NCBI GenBank assembly: GCA_955652255.1
Contig: CATPAW010000218.1
Location: 1 to 19,472 of the forward strand
Direction of reading: 5' to 3'
Length of the DNA: 19,472 nucleotides
DNA from: an uncultured Chthoniobacterales bacterium
Lineage (GTDB): Bacteria > Verrucomicrobiota > Verrucomicrobiia > Chthoniobacterales > UBA10450
Shown here: positions 1 through 7,633 of the stretch, in pieces
Numbering within the stretch: position 1 is the stretch's first letter
Layout: each line of letters opens with the position of its first letter
Made by a program: the position numbers and the translations under genes
The notes under the pieces: model-generated
What the model saw: only the letters and a program-made list of their open reading frames with translations
What the model was told of the DNA's origin: nothing
Database searches by the model: none

Positions 1-915
1 CCATTCTGAATTGTTCAACCGGTCATTTCCGCGCAGATCCCGGATGCGACCGAGCACCTTCTCTTTGCGATCGGGAAAATGTTCTTCGAGCCAGCGCTCG
101 AAAAGCGGCGCGACTGCCCATGGCAAACGCACGATCGTGTATCCGGAAAATTGTGCGCCAGCTTGCGCGCATGCCTCAAGGATTTTTGGTGCTTCATGGT
201 CGGTTAGTCCCGGGATAATCGGCGCCACCATCACGCCGACAGGGATCCCCGCGGCGCGAAGTTGCTTGACCGCATCCAAACGCGCTTCGGGTGAAGATGT
301 GCGAGGTTCGAGCACACGTTGCAATTTTGGCTCGAGCGACGTGATGGAAATGTTCACCGCGGCCGCGTTGAACTTCGCCAGCTCTTGCAAAAGATCGACA
401 TCTCGCGTCACGAGGCGGTTCTTCGTAATGATCGCAACCGGGTTGCGAAATTTTGCGAGCACTTCAAGACAGCCTCGTGTGATTCGCAGCTGTTTCTCGA
501 CCGGCTGATACGGATCAGTCACACCACTCATCACGATCACTTGCGGTTGCCAGTGCCGCGATTCGAGTTCCGCGCGCAATAATTCCGGCGCGTCCGTTTT
601 CACCATGATTTTGTTCTCGAAATCGAGCCCGGCGGAAAACCCGAGATATTCGTGCGTCGGCCGCGCGTAACAATAAATGCAACCGTGTTCGCAGCCCCGA
701 TAAGGATTCACACTCGTTTCGAAACCGACGTCCGGGCTGTTATTGCGCGTGATAATCGTCTTCGAGCCGTCACGAAAATACTGGGTCGCGCCGCGCGGCC
801 GTTCCTCCTCTTCCGCAGGATCGACATCGACAACATCGGTAAGATCGACATGCAACTTCTCGAAACGATTGGCCGGATTAGCTGAGGTCCCGCGGCCGTA
901 GATTAGCAGGGTCAT
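1..915 (-). CDS. Radical SAM protein, PA0069/Rv2578c-type (3' end outside window)
   Basis: The N-terminus reads MTLLIYGRGTSANPANRFE, typical of the 'GRG...NP.NRFE' opening of this family. The radical SAM [4Fe-4S] site is the C-x3-C-x2-C motif CEHGCIYC at residues 75-82, just after NPYRG and followed by YARPTHEY. Further on come IVMSGVTDPYQPVE, a family-typical stretch, and IPVGVMVAPIIPGLTD in the TIM-barrel core. Such enzymes cleave S-adenosylmethionine to a 5'-deoxyadenosyl radical; the substrate of this subfamily is not established, though spore photolyase-like annotations are common. The frame is open to position 1, so the C-terminus is missing (about 305 residues seen). An in-frame ATG at 936 would add seven residues (MFRRTCR); I prefer 915 because homologues begin close to the GRG motif, but there is no strong ribosome site for either. 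Two copies of the dispersed 10-mer lie inside it (391, 841). Confidence 0.88.
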   Translation of the reverse strand, partial: MTLLIYGRGTSANPANRFEKLHVDLTDVVDVDPAEEEERPRGATQYFRDGSKTIITRNNSPDVGFETSVNPYRGCEHGCIYCYARPTHEYLGFSAGLDFENKIMVKTDAPELLRAELESRHWQPQVIVMSGVTDPYQPVEKQLRITRGCLEVLAKFRNPVAIITKNRLVTRDVDLLQELAKFNAAAVNISITSLEPKLQRVLEPRTSSPEARLDAVKQLRAAGIPVGVMVAPIIPGLTDHEAPKILEACAQAGAQFSGYTIVRLPWAVAPLFERWLEEHFPDRKEKVLGRIRDLRGNDRLNNSEW

Positions 916-1055
916 GCGACATGTTCGCCTGAACATCTCTACCTGTCTATCCCCTTTTGCCGCTCGGATTCTAATGATGTTCTGGCGACGCTCCGTTACC
1001 TTGACTCCCGTGCCATTTGCTCGAAGCTGCACACCACTTTAGCTGACGAGTTCCC

Positions 1056-1850
1056 GTGCTCTTTAAATCCAAACGCCAACCCACCGACAAGTTGGATTTC
1101 ATCATCGCAGGCGCGCAAAAGGCTGGCACGAGCGCGCTGGCCGACTTCCTCGAGGGCCACCCAACGATCGCGATGCCGCACAAAGACGAGTTGCATCGGA
1201 CCGTTCAGCCGGCCCGCCACTTTTTTGATGATGAAGAACGTTTCGCCAGGAACGAAATTGATTACGCCCCCTTACAACGAGGCTGCGCGCGGAAGCACGA
1301 TTCGACTCTCCTTGGCTCCTGCACCCCAATTTACATCTATTGGAAAACCGCCATGGAGCGGATTTGGAATTACAACGACGAAGTCAAGCTTCTCATCTTG
1401 TTGCGCAATCCAGCCGATCGCGCCTTTTCGCATTGGAACATGCAACGAGACAGAAATCTGGAGAGTCTCGACTTTATGGATGCAGTGCGGGAAGAAAAAC
1501 GCCGCGCTCAGGAAGCACTCTCGCTGCAACTACGCAAATTTTCGTACGTGGATCGCGGTTTCTATGCCGGGCAAATTGAACGAGTGTTCCATTATTTCCC
1601 ACGCGATCAAGTTGAGGTCATTAAGTTTGAAAACTTCCGGCGCGACTCGCGTGGGACTCTGGATGCAGTCTGCGCGTTTCTCGGCATTGAGCCGCTGCAA
1701 AATCTAAACAATGTCGAAAACAATTCGACGCCTTACGCGCGCACCATGACCAGGAGCGAACGAGAAGTCCTTGTCGATCTTTACAAGGCTGACATCAAGC
1801 GCCTCGAAAAACTTCTCGGCTGGGACTGTTCCGATTGGAAAAAAGTGTGA
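1056..1850 (+). CDS. PAPS-dependent sulfotransferase
   Basis: This 264-residue protein should transfer sulfate from 3'-phosphoadenosine-5'-phosphosulfate to an acceptor, probably a carbohydrate or lipid. The 5'-phosphosulfate loop is GAQKAGTSAL near residues 19-28, and the 3'-phosphate site is LLILLRNPADRAFSHW near residues 111-126 with the family-typical R and S. The order and spacing match the Sulfotransfer_1/heparan sulfate N-sulfotransferase-like family, and the length is normal for single-domain bacterial members. No membrane segment is seen. The start is GTG at 1056: an in-frame TGA at 1044-1046 excludes a start further up and no ATG lies near the N-terminus. The acceptor cannot be read from sequence; the downstream PAP2 and GT39 genes hint at surface glycan or lipid modification. 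The C-terminal part carries one dispersed 10-mer at 1772, read as VDL. Confidence 0.87.
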   Translation: MLFKSKRQPTDKLDFIIAGAQKAGTSALADFLEGHPTIAMPHKDELHRTVQPARHFFDDEERFARNEIDYAPLQRGCARKHDSTLLGSCTPIYIYWKTAMERIWNYNDEVKLLILLRNPADRAFSHWNMQRDRNLESLDFMDAVREEKRRAQEALSLQLRKFSYVDRGFYAGQIERVFHYFPRDQVEVIKFENFRRDSRGTLDAVCAFLGIEPLQNLNNVENNSTPYARTMTRSEREVLVDLYKADIKRLEKLLGWDCSDWKKV

Positions 1851-1911
1851 TCTTTGGGCGCGAAGCTGCTCGTCGCGGCTACCGCCTGGGCCGAGCACCA
1901 GTTAGATTTCC

Positions 1912-1999
1912 GGAGGGGTGGCAGAGCGGTTGATTGCGCCGGTCTTGAAAACCGGCAGGCCGAAAGGCCTCGTGGGTTCGAATCCTACCCCCTCCGCCA
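1912..1999 (+). tRNA. tRNA-Ser (anticodon UGA), CCA encoded
   Basis: A full cloverleaf can be drawn. The acceptor stem GGAGGGG pairs with CCCCTCC (1989-1995), followed by discriminator G at 1996 and an encoded CCA at 1997-1999. The anticodon stem is CCGGT/ACCGG with loop CTTGAAA, giving anticodon TGA. A long variable arm (GCCGAAAGGC) marks a class II tRNA, and the T arm contains GGTTCGAATCC. The 3' end is one base away from the stop codon of the converging PAP2 gene. Confidence 0.96.
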
Positions 2000-2000
2000 T

Positions 2001-2621
2001 TCAATTTGCGATTTTCGATGTCCGATTTTCGATTTGTCGACATAGCAAGTACTCGACAAGGATCGCGCAAAGAATTCCTAAAATCGCTGCGCAAACCACG
2101 TCCGATAAATAATGTGCGGCGACGTAGATGCGCGAGAAGCCAATCAAAATTGGGATTGGCAGACACGCGAGGCCGATCCGCCAGCTCGCGAGCACTAGCA
2201 CGGCAAAAAATGCCGCGGAAGCAGCCGTGTGACCGGATGGGAATGCCTGATAATTCGAACTAAATTTCAATCCGTTCCAGACTTCTTCCGTTTTCACGGA
2301 TGGTCGTGCGCGACCGCTAGCGATTTTGACGACCCTGGCAGCAGCACCAGCGACCGCAAGCGCGAGTAACATCGACAGGAAAATGCACGTCCATTTCTTG
2401 TTGCCGCGCCACCACGCGATCGCGAGCAACGTGATACCAAGCGCAAAATGTTCGGTCCAATCACCCAACCGGCTCACATTGCGCATAAAATTCTTCGCCA
2501 GTCGGCTTTGATGTTGGGCCATGAAATTTCGCACCGCATCATCGAAGTAGAATGCGGCCGCAATAACGATTGCGACAAGCGCGATGCCGATCAGCCAATA
2601 AAAAACGAGCCGGTGCTTCAC
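2001..2621 (-). CDS. PAP2-family membrane phosphatase
   Basis: A predicted polytopic membrane phosphatase of 206 residues, acting on lipid phosphates or diphosphates such as phosphatidic acid or undecaprenyl diphosphate. The three PAP2 signature motifs are present in order: KIASGRARP (99-107), PSGHT (128-132) and SRIYVAAHYLSD (163-174), including the catalytic histidines. Hydrophobic segments lie near 8-25, 57-71, 79-97, 135-160 and 176-193. I place the start at GTG 2621, before KHRLVFYW, because the frame upstream to 2687 (TTG) reads through heptamer-repeat sequence and overlaps the divergent gene. The last residues, RQIENRTSKIAN, are encoded by a heptanucleotide repeat array that touches the tRNA-Ser gene, so the C-terminus looks repeat-derived. 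It may work with the neighbouring GT39 enzyme on a polyprenyl-linked sugar; that is inference. Confidence 0.88.
   Translation of the reverse strand: MKHRLVFYWLIGIALVAIVIAAAFYFDDAVRNFMAQHQSRLAKNFMRNVSRLGDWTEHFALGITLLAIAWWRGNKKWTCIFLSMLLALAVAGAAARVVKIASGRARPSVKTEEVWNGLKFSSNYQAFPSGHTAASAAFFAVLVLASWRIGLACLPIPILIGFSRIYVAAHYLSDVVCAAILGILCAILVEYLLCRQIENRTSKIAN
2004..2038. repeat. Heptanucleotide tandem array, ATTTTCG type
   Basis: Five successive units with period about 7: ATTTGCG, ATTTTCG, ATGTCCG, ATTTTCG and ATTTGTCG. The array starts five bases after the tRNA-Ser CCA and forms the 3' coding end of the PAP2 gene on the minus strand (peptide IENRTSKIAN). Confidence 0.75.
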
Positions 2622-2640
2622 AAATAAGTTCCCGTCACAT

Positions 2641-4134
2641 TTGCCCGGCGCTATTTTGTGTCCGCGCTTGAAATCCGCAATCCGCAATTCCGCCTTTCTG
2701 TTTATTGGCTGCGTCCTGTTTCACGCTGCCGGCACGTGGAATCTTCCGCTCGTCGATCGGGACGAGCCGCGCTTCGCCGAAGCGTCACGCGAGATGATCG
2801 AGCGCAGCGATTACGTCATTCCTTACTTCAACAATCACTTCCGCTTCGACAAACCCCCCCTTACCTACTGGGCGCAAGTCGCCAGCTACAAAATCTTCGG
2901 CGAAAACGATTTCGCGGCGCGTTTTCCATCGACCATCGCTGCCGCGCTCATCGCATTGTTGATCTTCACCTGGGGCTTACGCATGGAGGGAAATCGCGTC
3001 GGTTGGTGGGCGGCGATCGTATTCACGCTCTCGCTCCAAACTTTCGTTCATGCGAAAGCCGCGGTCGCAGACATGTGGCTGGTGTTGTTCGTGACAATTG
3101 CGCATTGGAGCGGATACGAACTGCTACGCGCTTGCCTAACGAATGACGACAAACGTTCAACGTTCTACGTTCAACGTTCAACGTTCGATTGGCTTTGGTG
3201 GCCGATTTTCTATCTTTCGCTCGCGTTCGCTTTTCTAGCGAAAGGACCAATCGGTTGGGCGCCGCTTTTAACGGTTGGGTGCACGATCTTTTTCACAGGC
3301 AACAAGGAAGCCGCGAAGCGTTTTAAATTTCTGCGTGGCCTCGTCTTGACGCTTGCAGCTGTGGCGCTTTGGGGAATTCCCGCGCTTATTCAAACACATG
3401 GAGAATTTTTTCGAACAGGCATAGGCCGCCATGTGATTGGACGCTCGTTCGGAGCGATGGAGGGTCATGGCGCGAATTCGTTAGGCGTGTATCTCCTCCT
3501 GCTCCCTTTCTATTTTGTGACGGTTTTCGCCAGCTTTTTTCCGTGGTCGATCAAACTTCCATGGCTCGCGCGGCGGCTATGGAAAAAGCGGGACAAGATC
3601 GACAACTACCTCGTCTCCGGCGCCGCCGTGATCTTCGTTATTTTCACGCTCGTGAAAACAAAGTTGCCGCATTACACACTGCCGGCATTTCCGTTGCTCG
3701 CTCTGCTCCTGACTCGGCATCTGGCGGCAGCGCAATTCTCGACACGAACGTTTCGGAATTTTGCGGCCATGGCCGGCGTTTTGCTTTTCTGCGTCGCGCT
3801 TGTTATGCCTTCATGCGTCGCCCGATTTTTTCCTGCGGCCGATCTTTTTAAGGAATCGCGCGACGATCTTGTGACGGGAATGGAATTTGGCGCCGTCGAT
3901 TTTATCGAGCCAAGCCTGGTTTGGTATTTTCGAAGCCGCGTTAAGGGATTTATGACCCCGCTGCGCCGGGACAGCGTTGGGCAATTCATGGAACAAAGCG
4001 GTCCCCGGTTTGTGGTTGTGCCGACGAATCTCGCTCCTGGTTCGCCCTCGGATTGGAAAAGATTCTCCAGCCACGGAGTTAACCTCGCGAAAGGCAAACA
4101 TGTCGATCTTACACTTATGCTGAAGCCGGAGTGA
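2641..4134 (+). CDS. ArnT/GT39-type membrane glycosyltransferase
   Basis: A polytopic membrane protein of up to 497 residues resembling the dolichol-phosphate-mannose/ArnT (PMT_2, GT39, GT-C fold) family, which transfer a sugar from a polyprenyl-phosphate carrier at the periplasmic face. The hallmark acidic motif after the first membrane helix is VDRDEPRFAEASREM (about residues 38-52). FDKPPLTYW, FGENDFAARFPS and LAKGPIGWAPLL also fit the family, and about 10-12 hydrophobic segments follow. The start is uncertain: TTG at 2641 is the first, with TTG at 2656 or 2668 possible, and the region holds AATCCGC heptamers. A 35-bp AACGTTC heptamer array at 3152-3186 adds the loop peptide RSTFYVQRSTF (about residues 172-182) between membrane segments without breaking the frame. 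The substrate sugar and acceptor cannot be deduced. Confidence 0.85.
   Translation: MPGAILCPRLKSAIRNSAFLFIGCVLFHAAGTWNLPLVDRDEPRFAEASREMIERSDYVIPYFNNHFRFDKPPLTYWAQVASYKIFGENDFAARFPSTIAAALIALLIFTWGLRMEGNRVGWWAAIVFTLSLQTFVHAKAAVADMWLVLFVTIAHWSGYELLRACLTNDDKRSTFYVQRSTFDWLWWPIFYLSLAFAFLAKGPIGWAPLLTVGCTIFFTGNKEAAKRFKFLRGLVLTLAAVALWGIPALIQTHGEFFRTGIGRHVIGRSFGAMEGHGANSLGVYLLLLPFYFVTVFASFFPWSIKLPWLARRLWKKRDKIDNYLVSGAAVIFVIFTLVKTKLPHYTLPAFPLLALLLTRHLAAAQFSTRTFRNFAAMAGVLLFCVALVMPSCVARFFPAADLFKESRDDLVTGMEFGAVDFIEPSLVWYFRSRVKGFMTPLRRDSVGQFMEQSGPRFVVVPTNLAPGSPSDWKRFSSHGVNLAKGKHVDLTLMLKPE
2672..2693. repeat. Heptanucleotide tandem array, AATCCGC type
   Basis: Three units in a row, AATCCGC, AATCCGC and AATTCCGC, near the 5' end of the GT39 gene, where they encode SAIRNSA. 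They are also read by the antisense extension of the PAP2 frame. Confidence 0.65.
3152..3186. repeat. Heptanucleotide tandem array, AACGTTC type, inside GT39 gene
   Basis: Five perfect-period 7-mers: AACGTTC, AACGTTC, TACGTTC, AACGTTC, AACGTTC. Three units make 21 nt, so the peptide has a 7-residue period (RSTFYVQ then RSTF). The total of 35 bp lies in a hydrophilic loop of the glycosyltransferase, and the frame stays open. Confidence 0.85.
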
Positions 4135-4141
4135 TGCGCTC

Positions 4142-4194
4142 TGTAGCCACGTCGCTGTGCGACGTGCGGCACGGTCCACAGGGCCGTGGCTACA
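4142..4194. repeat. Nested inverted repeat (TGTAGC/GCTACA-ended, REP/MITE-like)
   Basis: Perfect 10-bp outer arms TGTAGCCACG (4142-4151) and CGTGGCTACA (4185-4194) enclose an inner perfect hairpin CACGTCGC-tgt-GCGACGTG (4148-4166). The element fills most of the gap between the GT39 stop and ruvA. It has no T-tract, so it is not a classical terminator, though it could act on RNA. It ends in the same hexamers as the inverted repeat at 7628-7684. Confidence 0.75.
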
Positions 4195-4229
4195 ATGCTC
4201 GCAGGTTTGCAGTTTCGCCTTCGTCTGTT

Positions 4230-4234
4230 AGGGG
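4230..4234 (+). promoter_or_regulatory. Ribosome binding site of ruvA
   Basis: AGGGG nine bases upstream of ATG 4244. This favours that start over the in-frame TTG at 4235, which directly abuts the AGGGG. Confidence 0.6.
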
Positions 4235-4243
4235 TTGCAAAAC

Positions 4244-4855
4244 ATGATCACGTTTCTGGATGGCAAACTGGTCAGTGCATTACCGACACAGGCGATTGTC
4301 GATGTTAGCGGAGTTGGCTACGAAGTCTTTATCCCGCTTTCGAGTTACGACAAACTTCCCGCGGCCGGGCAGTCGGTGCGCATCCTGACTTATCTGCATG
4401 TTCGAGAAGACGCACATGTGCTTTACGGATTCATGAGCGCGGCGGAACGCGATTTATTTCGATTGCTAGTCAATCACGTGAGCGGCATCGGACCGAAACT
4501 CGCGCTCGCGGTGTTGAGTGGAATGAGCGTGAGCGATTTCAAGAGTGCAGTCGTAAATTCGGACGTAACCGCGTTGGCCAAAATCAGCGGCCTCGGAAAA
4601 AAAACCGCGGAGCGGATCGTTCTCGAATTAAAAGATAAACTCGGCGTGGCCGCGGCGTGGGAAGCGGCGAGCGCGGCCCATGCGCCTACACCCGAGGAAG
4701 AAGAGGCAAATGAAGCGGTCCTTGCATTAATCGCGCTGGGTTACAAACAAATCGATGCGCATAAAAGCGTTCGCGAAATGCAGCAAAAAGGCGAAGCGAA
4801 ATCGGCGCAGGAGCTGGTGAAGCTTGCATTGAAGCGAATGGCGGCGGGACGATGA
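4244..4855 (+). CDS. ruvA: Holliday junction branch migration protein RuvA
   Basis: RuvA binds four-way DNA junctions as a tetramer and loads the RuvB helicase. The 203-residue protein has the family layout: an N-terminal OB-fold (MITFLDGKL...GVGYEVFIP, then HVREDAHVLYGF), two helix-hairpin-helix motifs (VSGIGPKLALAVLSG and ISGLGKKTAERIVLELKDKL), a flexible acidic linker (APTPEEEEANEA) and the C-terminal RuvB-interacting domain (ALIALGYKQIDAHKSV...SAQELVKLALKRM). Length and motifs are normal. ATG 4244 is chosen because of AGGGG nine bases upstream. The stop overlaps the next gene's start as ATGA, implying translational coupling. Neither ruvB nor ruvC is in the window. Confidence 0.96.
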   Translation: MITFLDGKLVSALPTQAIVDVSGVGYEVFIPLSSYDKLPAAGQSVRILTYLHVREDAHVLYGFMSAAERDLFRLLVNHVSGIGPKLALAVLSGMSVSDFKSAVVNSDVTALAKISGLGKKTAERIVLELKDKLGVAAAWEAASAAHAPTPEEEEANEAVLALIALGYKQIDAHKSVREMQQKGEAKSAQELVKLALKRMAAGR

Positions 4856-6174
4856 TTGCGGAAGCTGAAACCGAAAAGCTCGCCGCAATCCGTGCAGCAC
4901 TTCCAAAGAAGGGACTCTTTGCCGAAAAAGATTGGTTGCTTTCGCCGGATGCGTTTCCGATCGAGAAAAAATTCGTCGCGGAACTCGAACAACTCGGACA
5001 TCGGCTTTTTGTTTTTCAGCGCGCGTGCAACCAGCTTTATCAACAAAGCGTCAAAGGAAAGCAGCCCGAGTGGGTCGCGCGCTATTTGAACGCGGGCAAG
5101 CCGCCCGAGCTTGTTGAATTCTCGCGACGAAAAGAAATCCGTGACGATCTGCCCCGCGTCATTCGCCCCGACCTCATTCTTACGGAAAACGGTTACATCA
5201 TCGCTGAAATCGATTCCGTGCCTGGCGGTATCGGTTTAACGGCGTGGCTCAACCAAACTTATTCGGCTTTCGACAAAGAAATCATCGGCGGCCCGGATGG
5301 AATGCTCGATGGATTCCGAAGTGTTTTGCCGAATGGCGGCGACATTGTCATTTCGCAAGAAGCCGCGACTTACCGACCGGAAATGGAATGGACCGCCCCG
5401 CGCTTGAAAGATCGACATCGTTATCTCAAATGGCGTGTAGTCGCAGCGGAAAACTACGAACCGCAGGGTGGCCGCGCCGTCTACCGGTTCTTCGAATTGT
5501 TTGATCTGCCAAACATTCCCAAGATCGACGAGACACTGCGCGCAAATGCAGAAGGTCGAATTTCAATCACGCCCCCGATCAAGCCTTATCTCGAAGAGAA
5601 AATGTGGTTCGCTCTTTTCTGGCTGCAACCGTTGCACGAATTTTGGCGGCGCGAACTGGGTGGAAAATATTTCGTCAAATTGCAGGAGGTAATTCCGTAC
5701 TCCTGGCTGCTCGATCCGACGCCGCTGCCGCAGCACGCGGTGATTCCGCGCCTCGAAATTCATGATTGGCACGAAGCCGCTAAATTCAGCCAGAAAGATC
5801 GCGATCTCCTTTTGAAGGTGAGCGGATTTTCGCCGCTCGGCTGGGGCAGCCGCGGTATCGCACTTGGGGCAGATCTTCCGCACGCCGAATGGCAACGCAG
5901 GATCGACCATGCGCTCGCGACCTTCGAGTTGTCACCAACAATTCTACAGCGCTTTCACAAAGGCCGATTGTTCGAACATCGGTACTGGGACCCGGAGTTG
6001 GGAGAGTTAAAAACCATGAAGGGACGTGTTCGCCTTTGCCCGTATTTTTTTGTCGAACGCGATCGAGTGAAATTGCGCGGGGCGCTTGCCACGATCGCTC
6101 CGGCCGACAAGAAATTTTTGCACGGGATGCGCGACGCCATCCTGGTGCCGTCGCAGTCTTCCGAAAAATCGTAG
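4852..6174 (+). CDS. Conserved-looking protein of unknown function, possibly ATP-grasp-like, coupled to ruvA
   Basis: I do not recognise this 440-residue protein with certainty. It is soluble-looking, with no signal peptide or membrane helix. Its middle contains NGYIIAEIDSVPGGIGLTAW (about residues 113-132), and later LGGKYFVKLQEVIPYSWLLDP and VSGFSPLGWGSRGIALG. The acidic-then-PGG pattern recalls ATP-grasp or glutathionylspermidine-synthase-like folds, but this is a weak resemblance only. It contains many aromatic and basic residues and ends in a hydrophilic tail (SQSSEKS). The ATG overlaps the ruvA stop by four bases (ATGA), so the two are probably co-translated. Whether that reflects a DNA-repair role is unknown. 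It carries one exact dispersed 10-mer at 5408 and a one-mismatch copy at 5521. Confidence 0.8.
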   Translation: MIAEAETEKLAAIRAALPKKGLFAEKDWLLSPDAFPIEKKFVAELEQLGHRLFVFQRACNQLYQQSVKGKQPEWVARYLNAGKPPELVEFSRRKEIRDDLPRVIRPDLILTENGYIIAEIDSVPGGIGLTAWLNQTYSAFDKEIIGGPDGMLDGFRSVLPNGGDIVISQEAATYRPEMEWTAPRLKDRHRYLKWRVVAAENYEPQGGRAVYRFFELFDLPNIPKIDETLRANAEGRISITPPIKPYLEEKMWFALFWLQPLHEFWRRELGGKYFVKLQEVIPYSWLLDPTPLPQHAVIPRLEIHDWHEAAKFSQKDRDLLLKVSGFSPLGWGSRGIALGADLPHAEWQRRIDHALATFELSPTILQRFHKGRLFEHRYWDPELGELKTMKGRVRLCPYFFVERDRVKLRGALATIAPADKKFLHGMRDAILVPSQSSEKS

Positions 6175-6196
6175 CGGGACAATCGGCGGTTGAGAT

Positions 6197-7633
6197 ATGG
6201 CCGATGGCGAATGGATCGAATCGTACGTGCCGGCGCGGCTGGACCGGATGCCGTGGAGCCGGTGGCACTGGCTGATTGTCGTTTCACTCGGAGCAACGTG
6301 GATTCTCGATGGACTTGAAGTCACACTCGCCGCTTCGCTCGGCGGAATTCTTACGCGTCGCGAGGCGCTCGGACTGAGCGACGCGCAAGTGGGCGCGAGC
6401 GCGACCTTTTATCTGGCGGGCGCGGTGATCGGCGCGCTACTTTTTGGTTACGGAACCGATCGGCTCGGACGAAAGAAATTATTTTTCATTACGGTGGCGG
6501 TTTATCTCACCGCCACGGGGTTAACCGCATTTTCCTGGAGTTTTGCCAGCTACGCTTTCTTTCGCGCGCTGACGGGAGCGGGGATCGGCGGCGAATATGC
6601 GGCAATCAATTCAGCGATCGACGAATTGATCCCGGCGCGTGTGCGCGGGCGCGTGGATCTAATGATCAACGGATCGTACTGGGTCGGTGCCGCGCTCGGC
6701 TCGGCTGCGACGATTGTGCTCCTCGATCCACGCCGGCTGCCGATTTGGTTGGGCTGGCGTTGTGCGTTTGGAATCGGCGCGACGCTCGGTCTGGTCGTGA
6801 TTTTCTTTCGCCAATGGATTCCGGAAAGTCCGCGCTGGCTGATGATCCACGGACGAAATGCGGAGGCGGAACAAATTGTTGCGGAAGTCGAACGAAGGAT
6901 AACGCTGCATCCAAAAACATTGCCCGCACATGATGCGCCTCCCACACGCATTCACACGCGCACGCACACACCGTGGCGAGAAATTTGGAACGCGATTGTG
7001 CACGAACATCGACAACGTTCACTTCTCGGCTTTGTGTTAATGCTCACGCAGGCATTTTTCTACAACGCCATCTTTTTTACTTACGCACTGGTCTTGATGC
7101 GGTTTTACGGCGTGCCCGAGAAAAATGTGGGTGGCTATTTGCTGCCCTTTGCGCTTGGAAATGTGCTTGGCCCGCTGTTAATCGGGCACTTGTTCGACAC
7201 AATTGGACGCAAGCCGATGATCACCGCGACGTATGCGCTCGCGGGCCTGTTGCTCGCCGCGACGGCCTGGCTTTTCCGGGCGGGAATGCTCACCGCGCAG
7301 ACACAGACACTGGCGTGGACGCTCATCTTTTTTGTCGCCTCTGCGGCAGCGAGCTCCGCGTATCTGACGGTGAGCGAAATTTTCCCGCTCGAAATTCGTG
7401 CCCTGGCGATCGCGATTTTTTATGCAATCGGAACACTCGCCGGCGGAGTGGGCGCGCCCGTGTTGTTCGGATGGATCATCGGGACGGGATCGACCACCGC
7501 ATTGTTCATCGGATATCTCGTCGGGGCGGCGCTGATGATTTTTGGCGGATTGACTGAGGCGTGGATCGGTGTACCTGCGGAGCGGCGGCCACTCGAACAC
7601 GTGGCCGCGCCATTATCGAGTCGCGAGCTGTAA
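6197..7633 (+). CDS. Major facilitator superfamily transporter
   Basis: A 478-residue transporter of the sugar-porter/aromatic acid:H+ symporter-like branch of MFS. Family signatures are GYGTDRLGRKK between helices 2 and 3 (about residues 84-94), a basic stretch at IPARVRGRVD, PESPRWL after helix 6 (about 209-215), and a second-half motif GHLFDTIGRKP matching the repeat of the N-terminal motif. About 12 hydrophobic segments are visible. The central cytoplasmic loop contains a threonine/histidine-rich stretch (RIHTRTHTPW). The substrate cannot be deduced. ATG 6197 lies 22 bases after the upstream stop, suggesting the same transcription unit as ruvA. The stop codon lies inside the left arm of the inverted repeat at 7628-7684. 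Confidence 0.9.
   Translation: MADGEWIESYVPARLDRMPWSRWHWLIVVSLGATWILDGLEVTLAASLGGILTRREALGLSDAQVGASATFYLAGAVIGALLFGYGTDRLGRKKLFFITVAVYLTATGLTAFSWSFASYAFFRALTGAGIGGEYAAINSAIDELIPARVRGRVDLMINGSYWVGAALGSAATIVLLDPRRLPIWLGWRCAFGIGATLGLVVIFFRQWIPESPRWLMIHGRNAEAEQIVAEVERRITLHPKTLPAHDAPPTRIHTRTHTPWREIWNAIVHEHRQRSLLGFVLMLTQAFFYNAIFFTYALVLMRFYGVPEKNVGGYLLPFALGNVLGPLLIGHLFDTIGRKPMITATYALAGLLLAATAWLFRAGMLTAQTQTLAWTLIFFVASAAASSAYLTVSEIFPLEIRALAIAIFYAIGTLAGGVGAPVLFGWIIGTGSTTALFIGYLVGAALMIFGGLTEAWIGVPAERRPLEHVAAPLSSREL

Noticed and set aside
11..508. Long open frame on the + strand opposite the radical SAM gene
   Set aside because: The minus-strand protein has full radical SAM motifs; the plus-strand translation is rich in Arg/Ser with no recognisable domain.
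3152..3186. CRISPR-like array
   Set aside because: Units are 7 bp with no spacers between them and are translated inside a glycosyltransferase.
6937..6971. CACACG-rich stretch in the MFS gene as a tandem repeat
   Set aside because: Units are irregular, and it encodes an ordinary basic His/Thr loop in the central cytoplasmic region.
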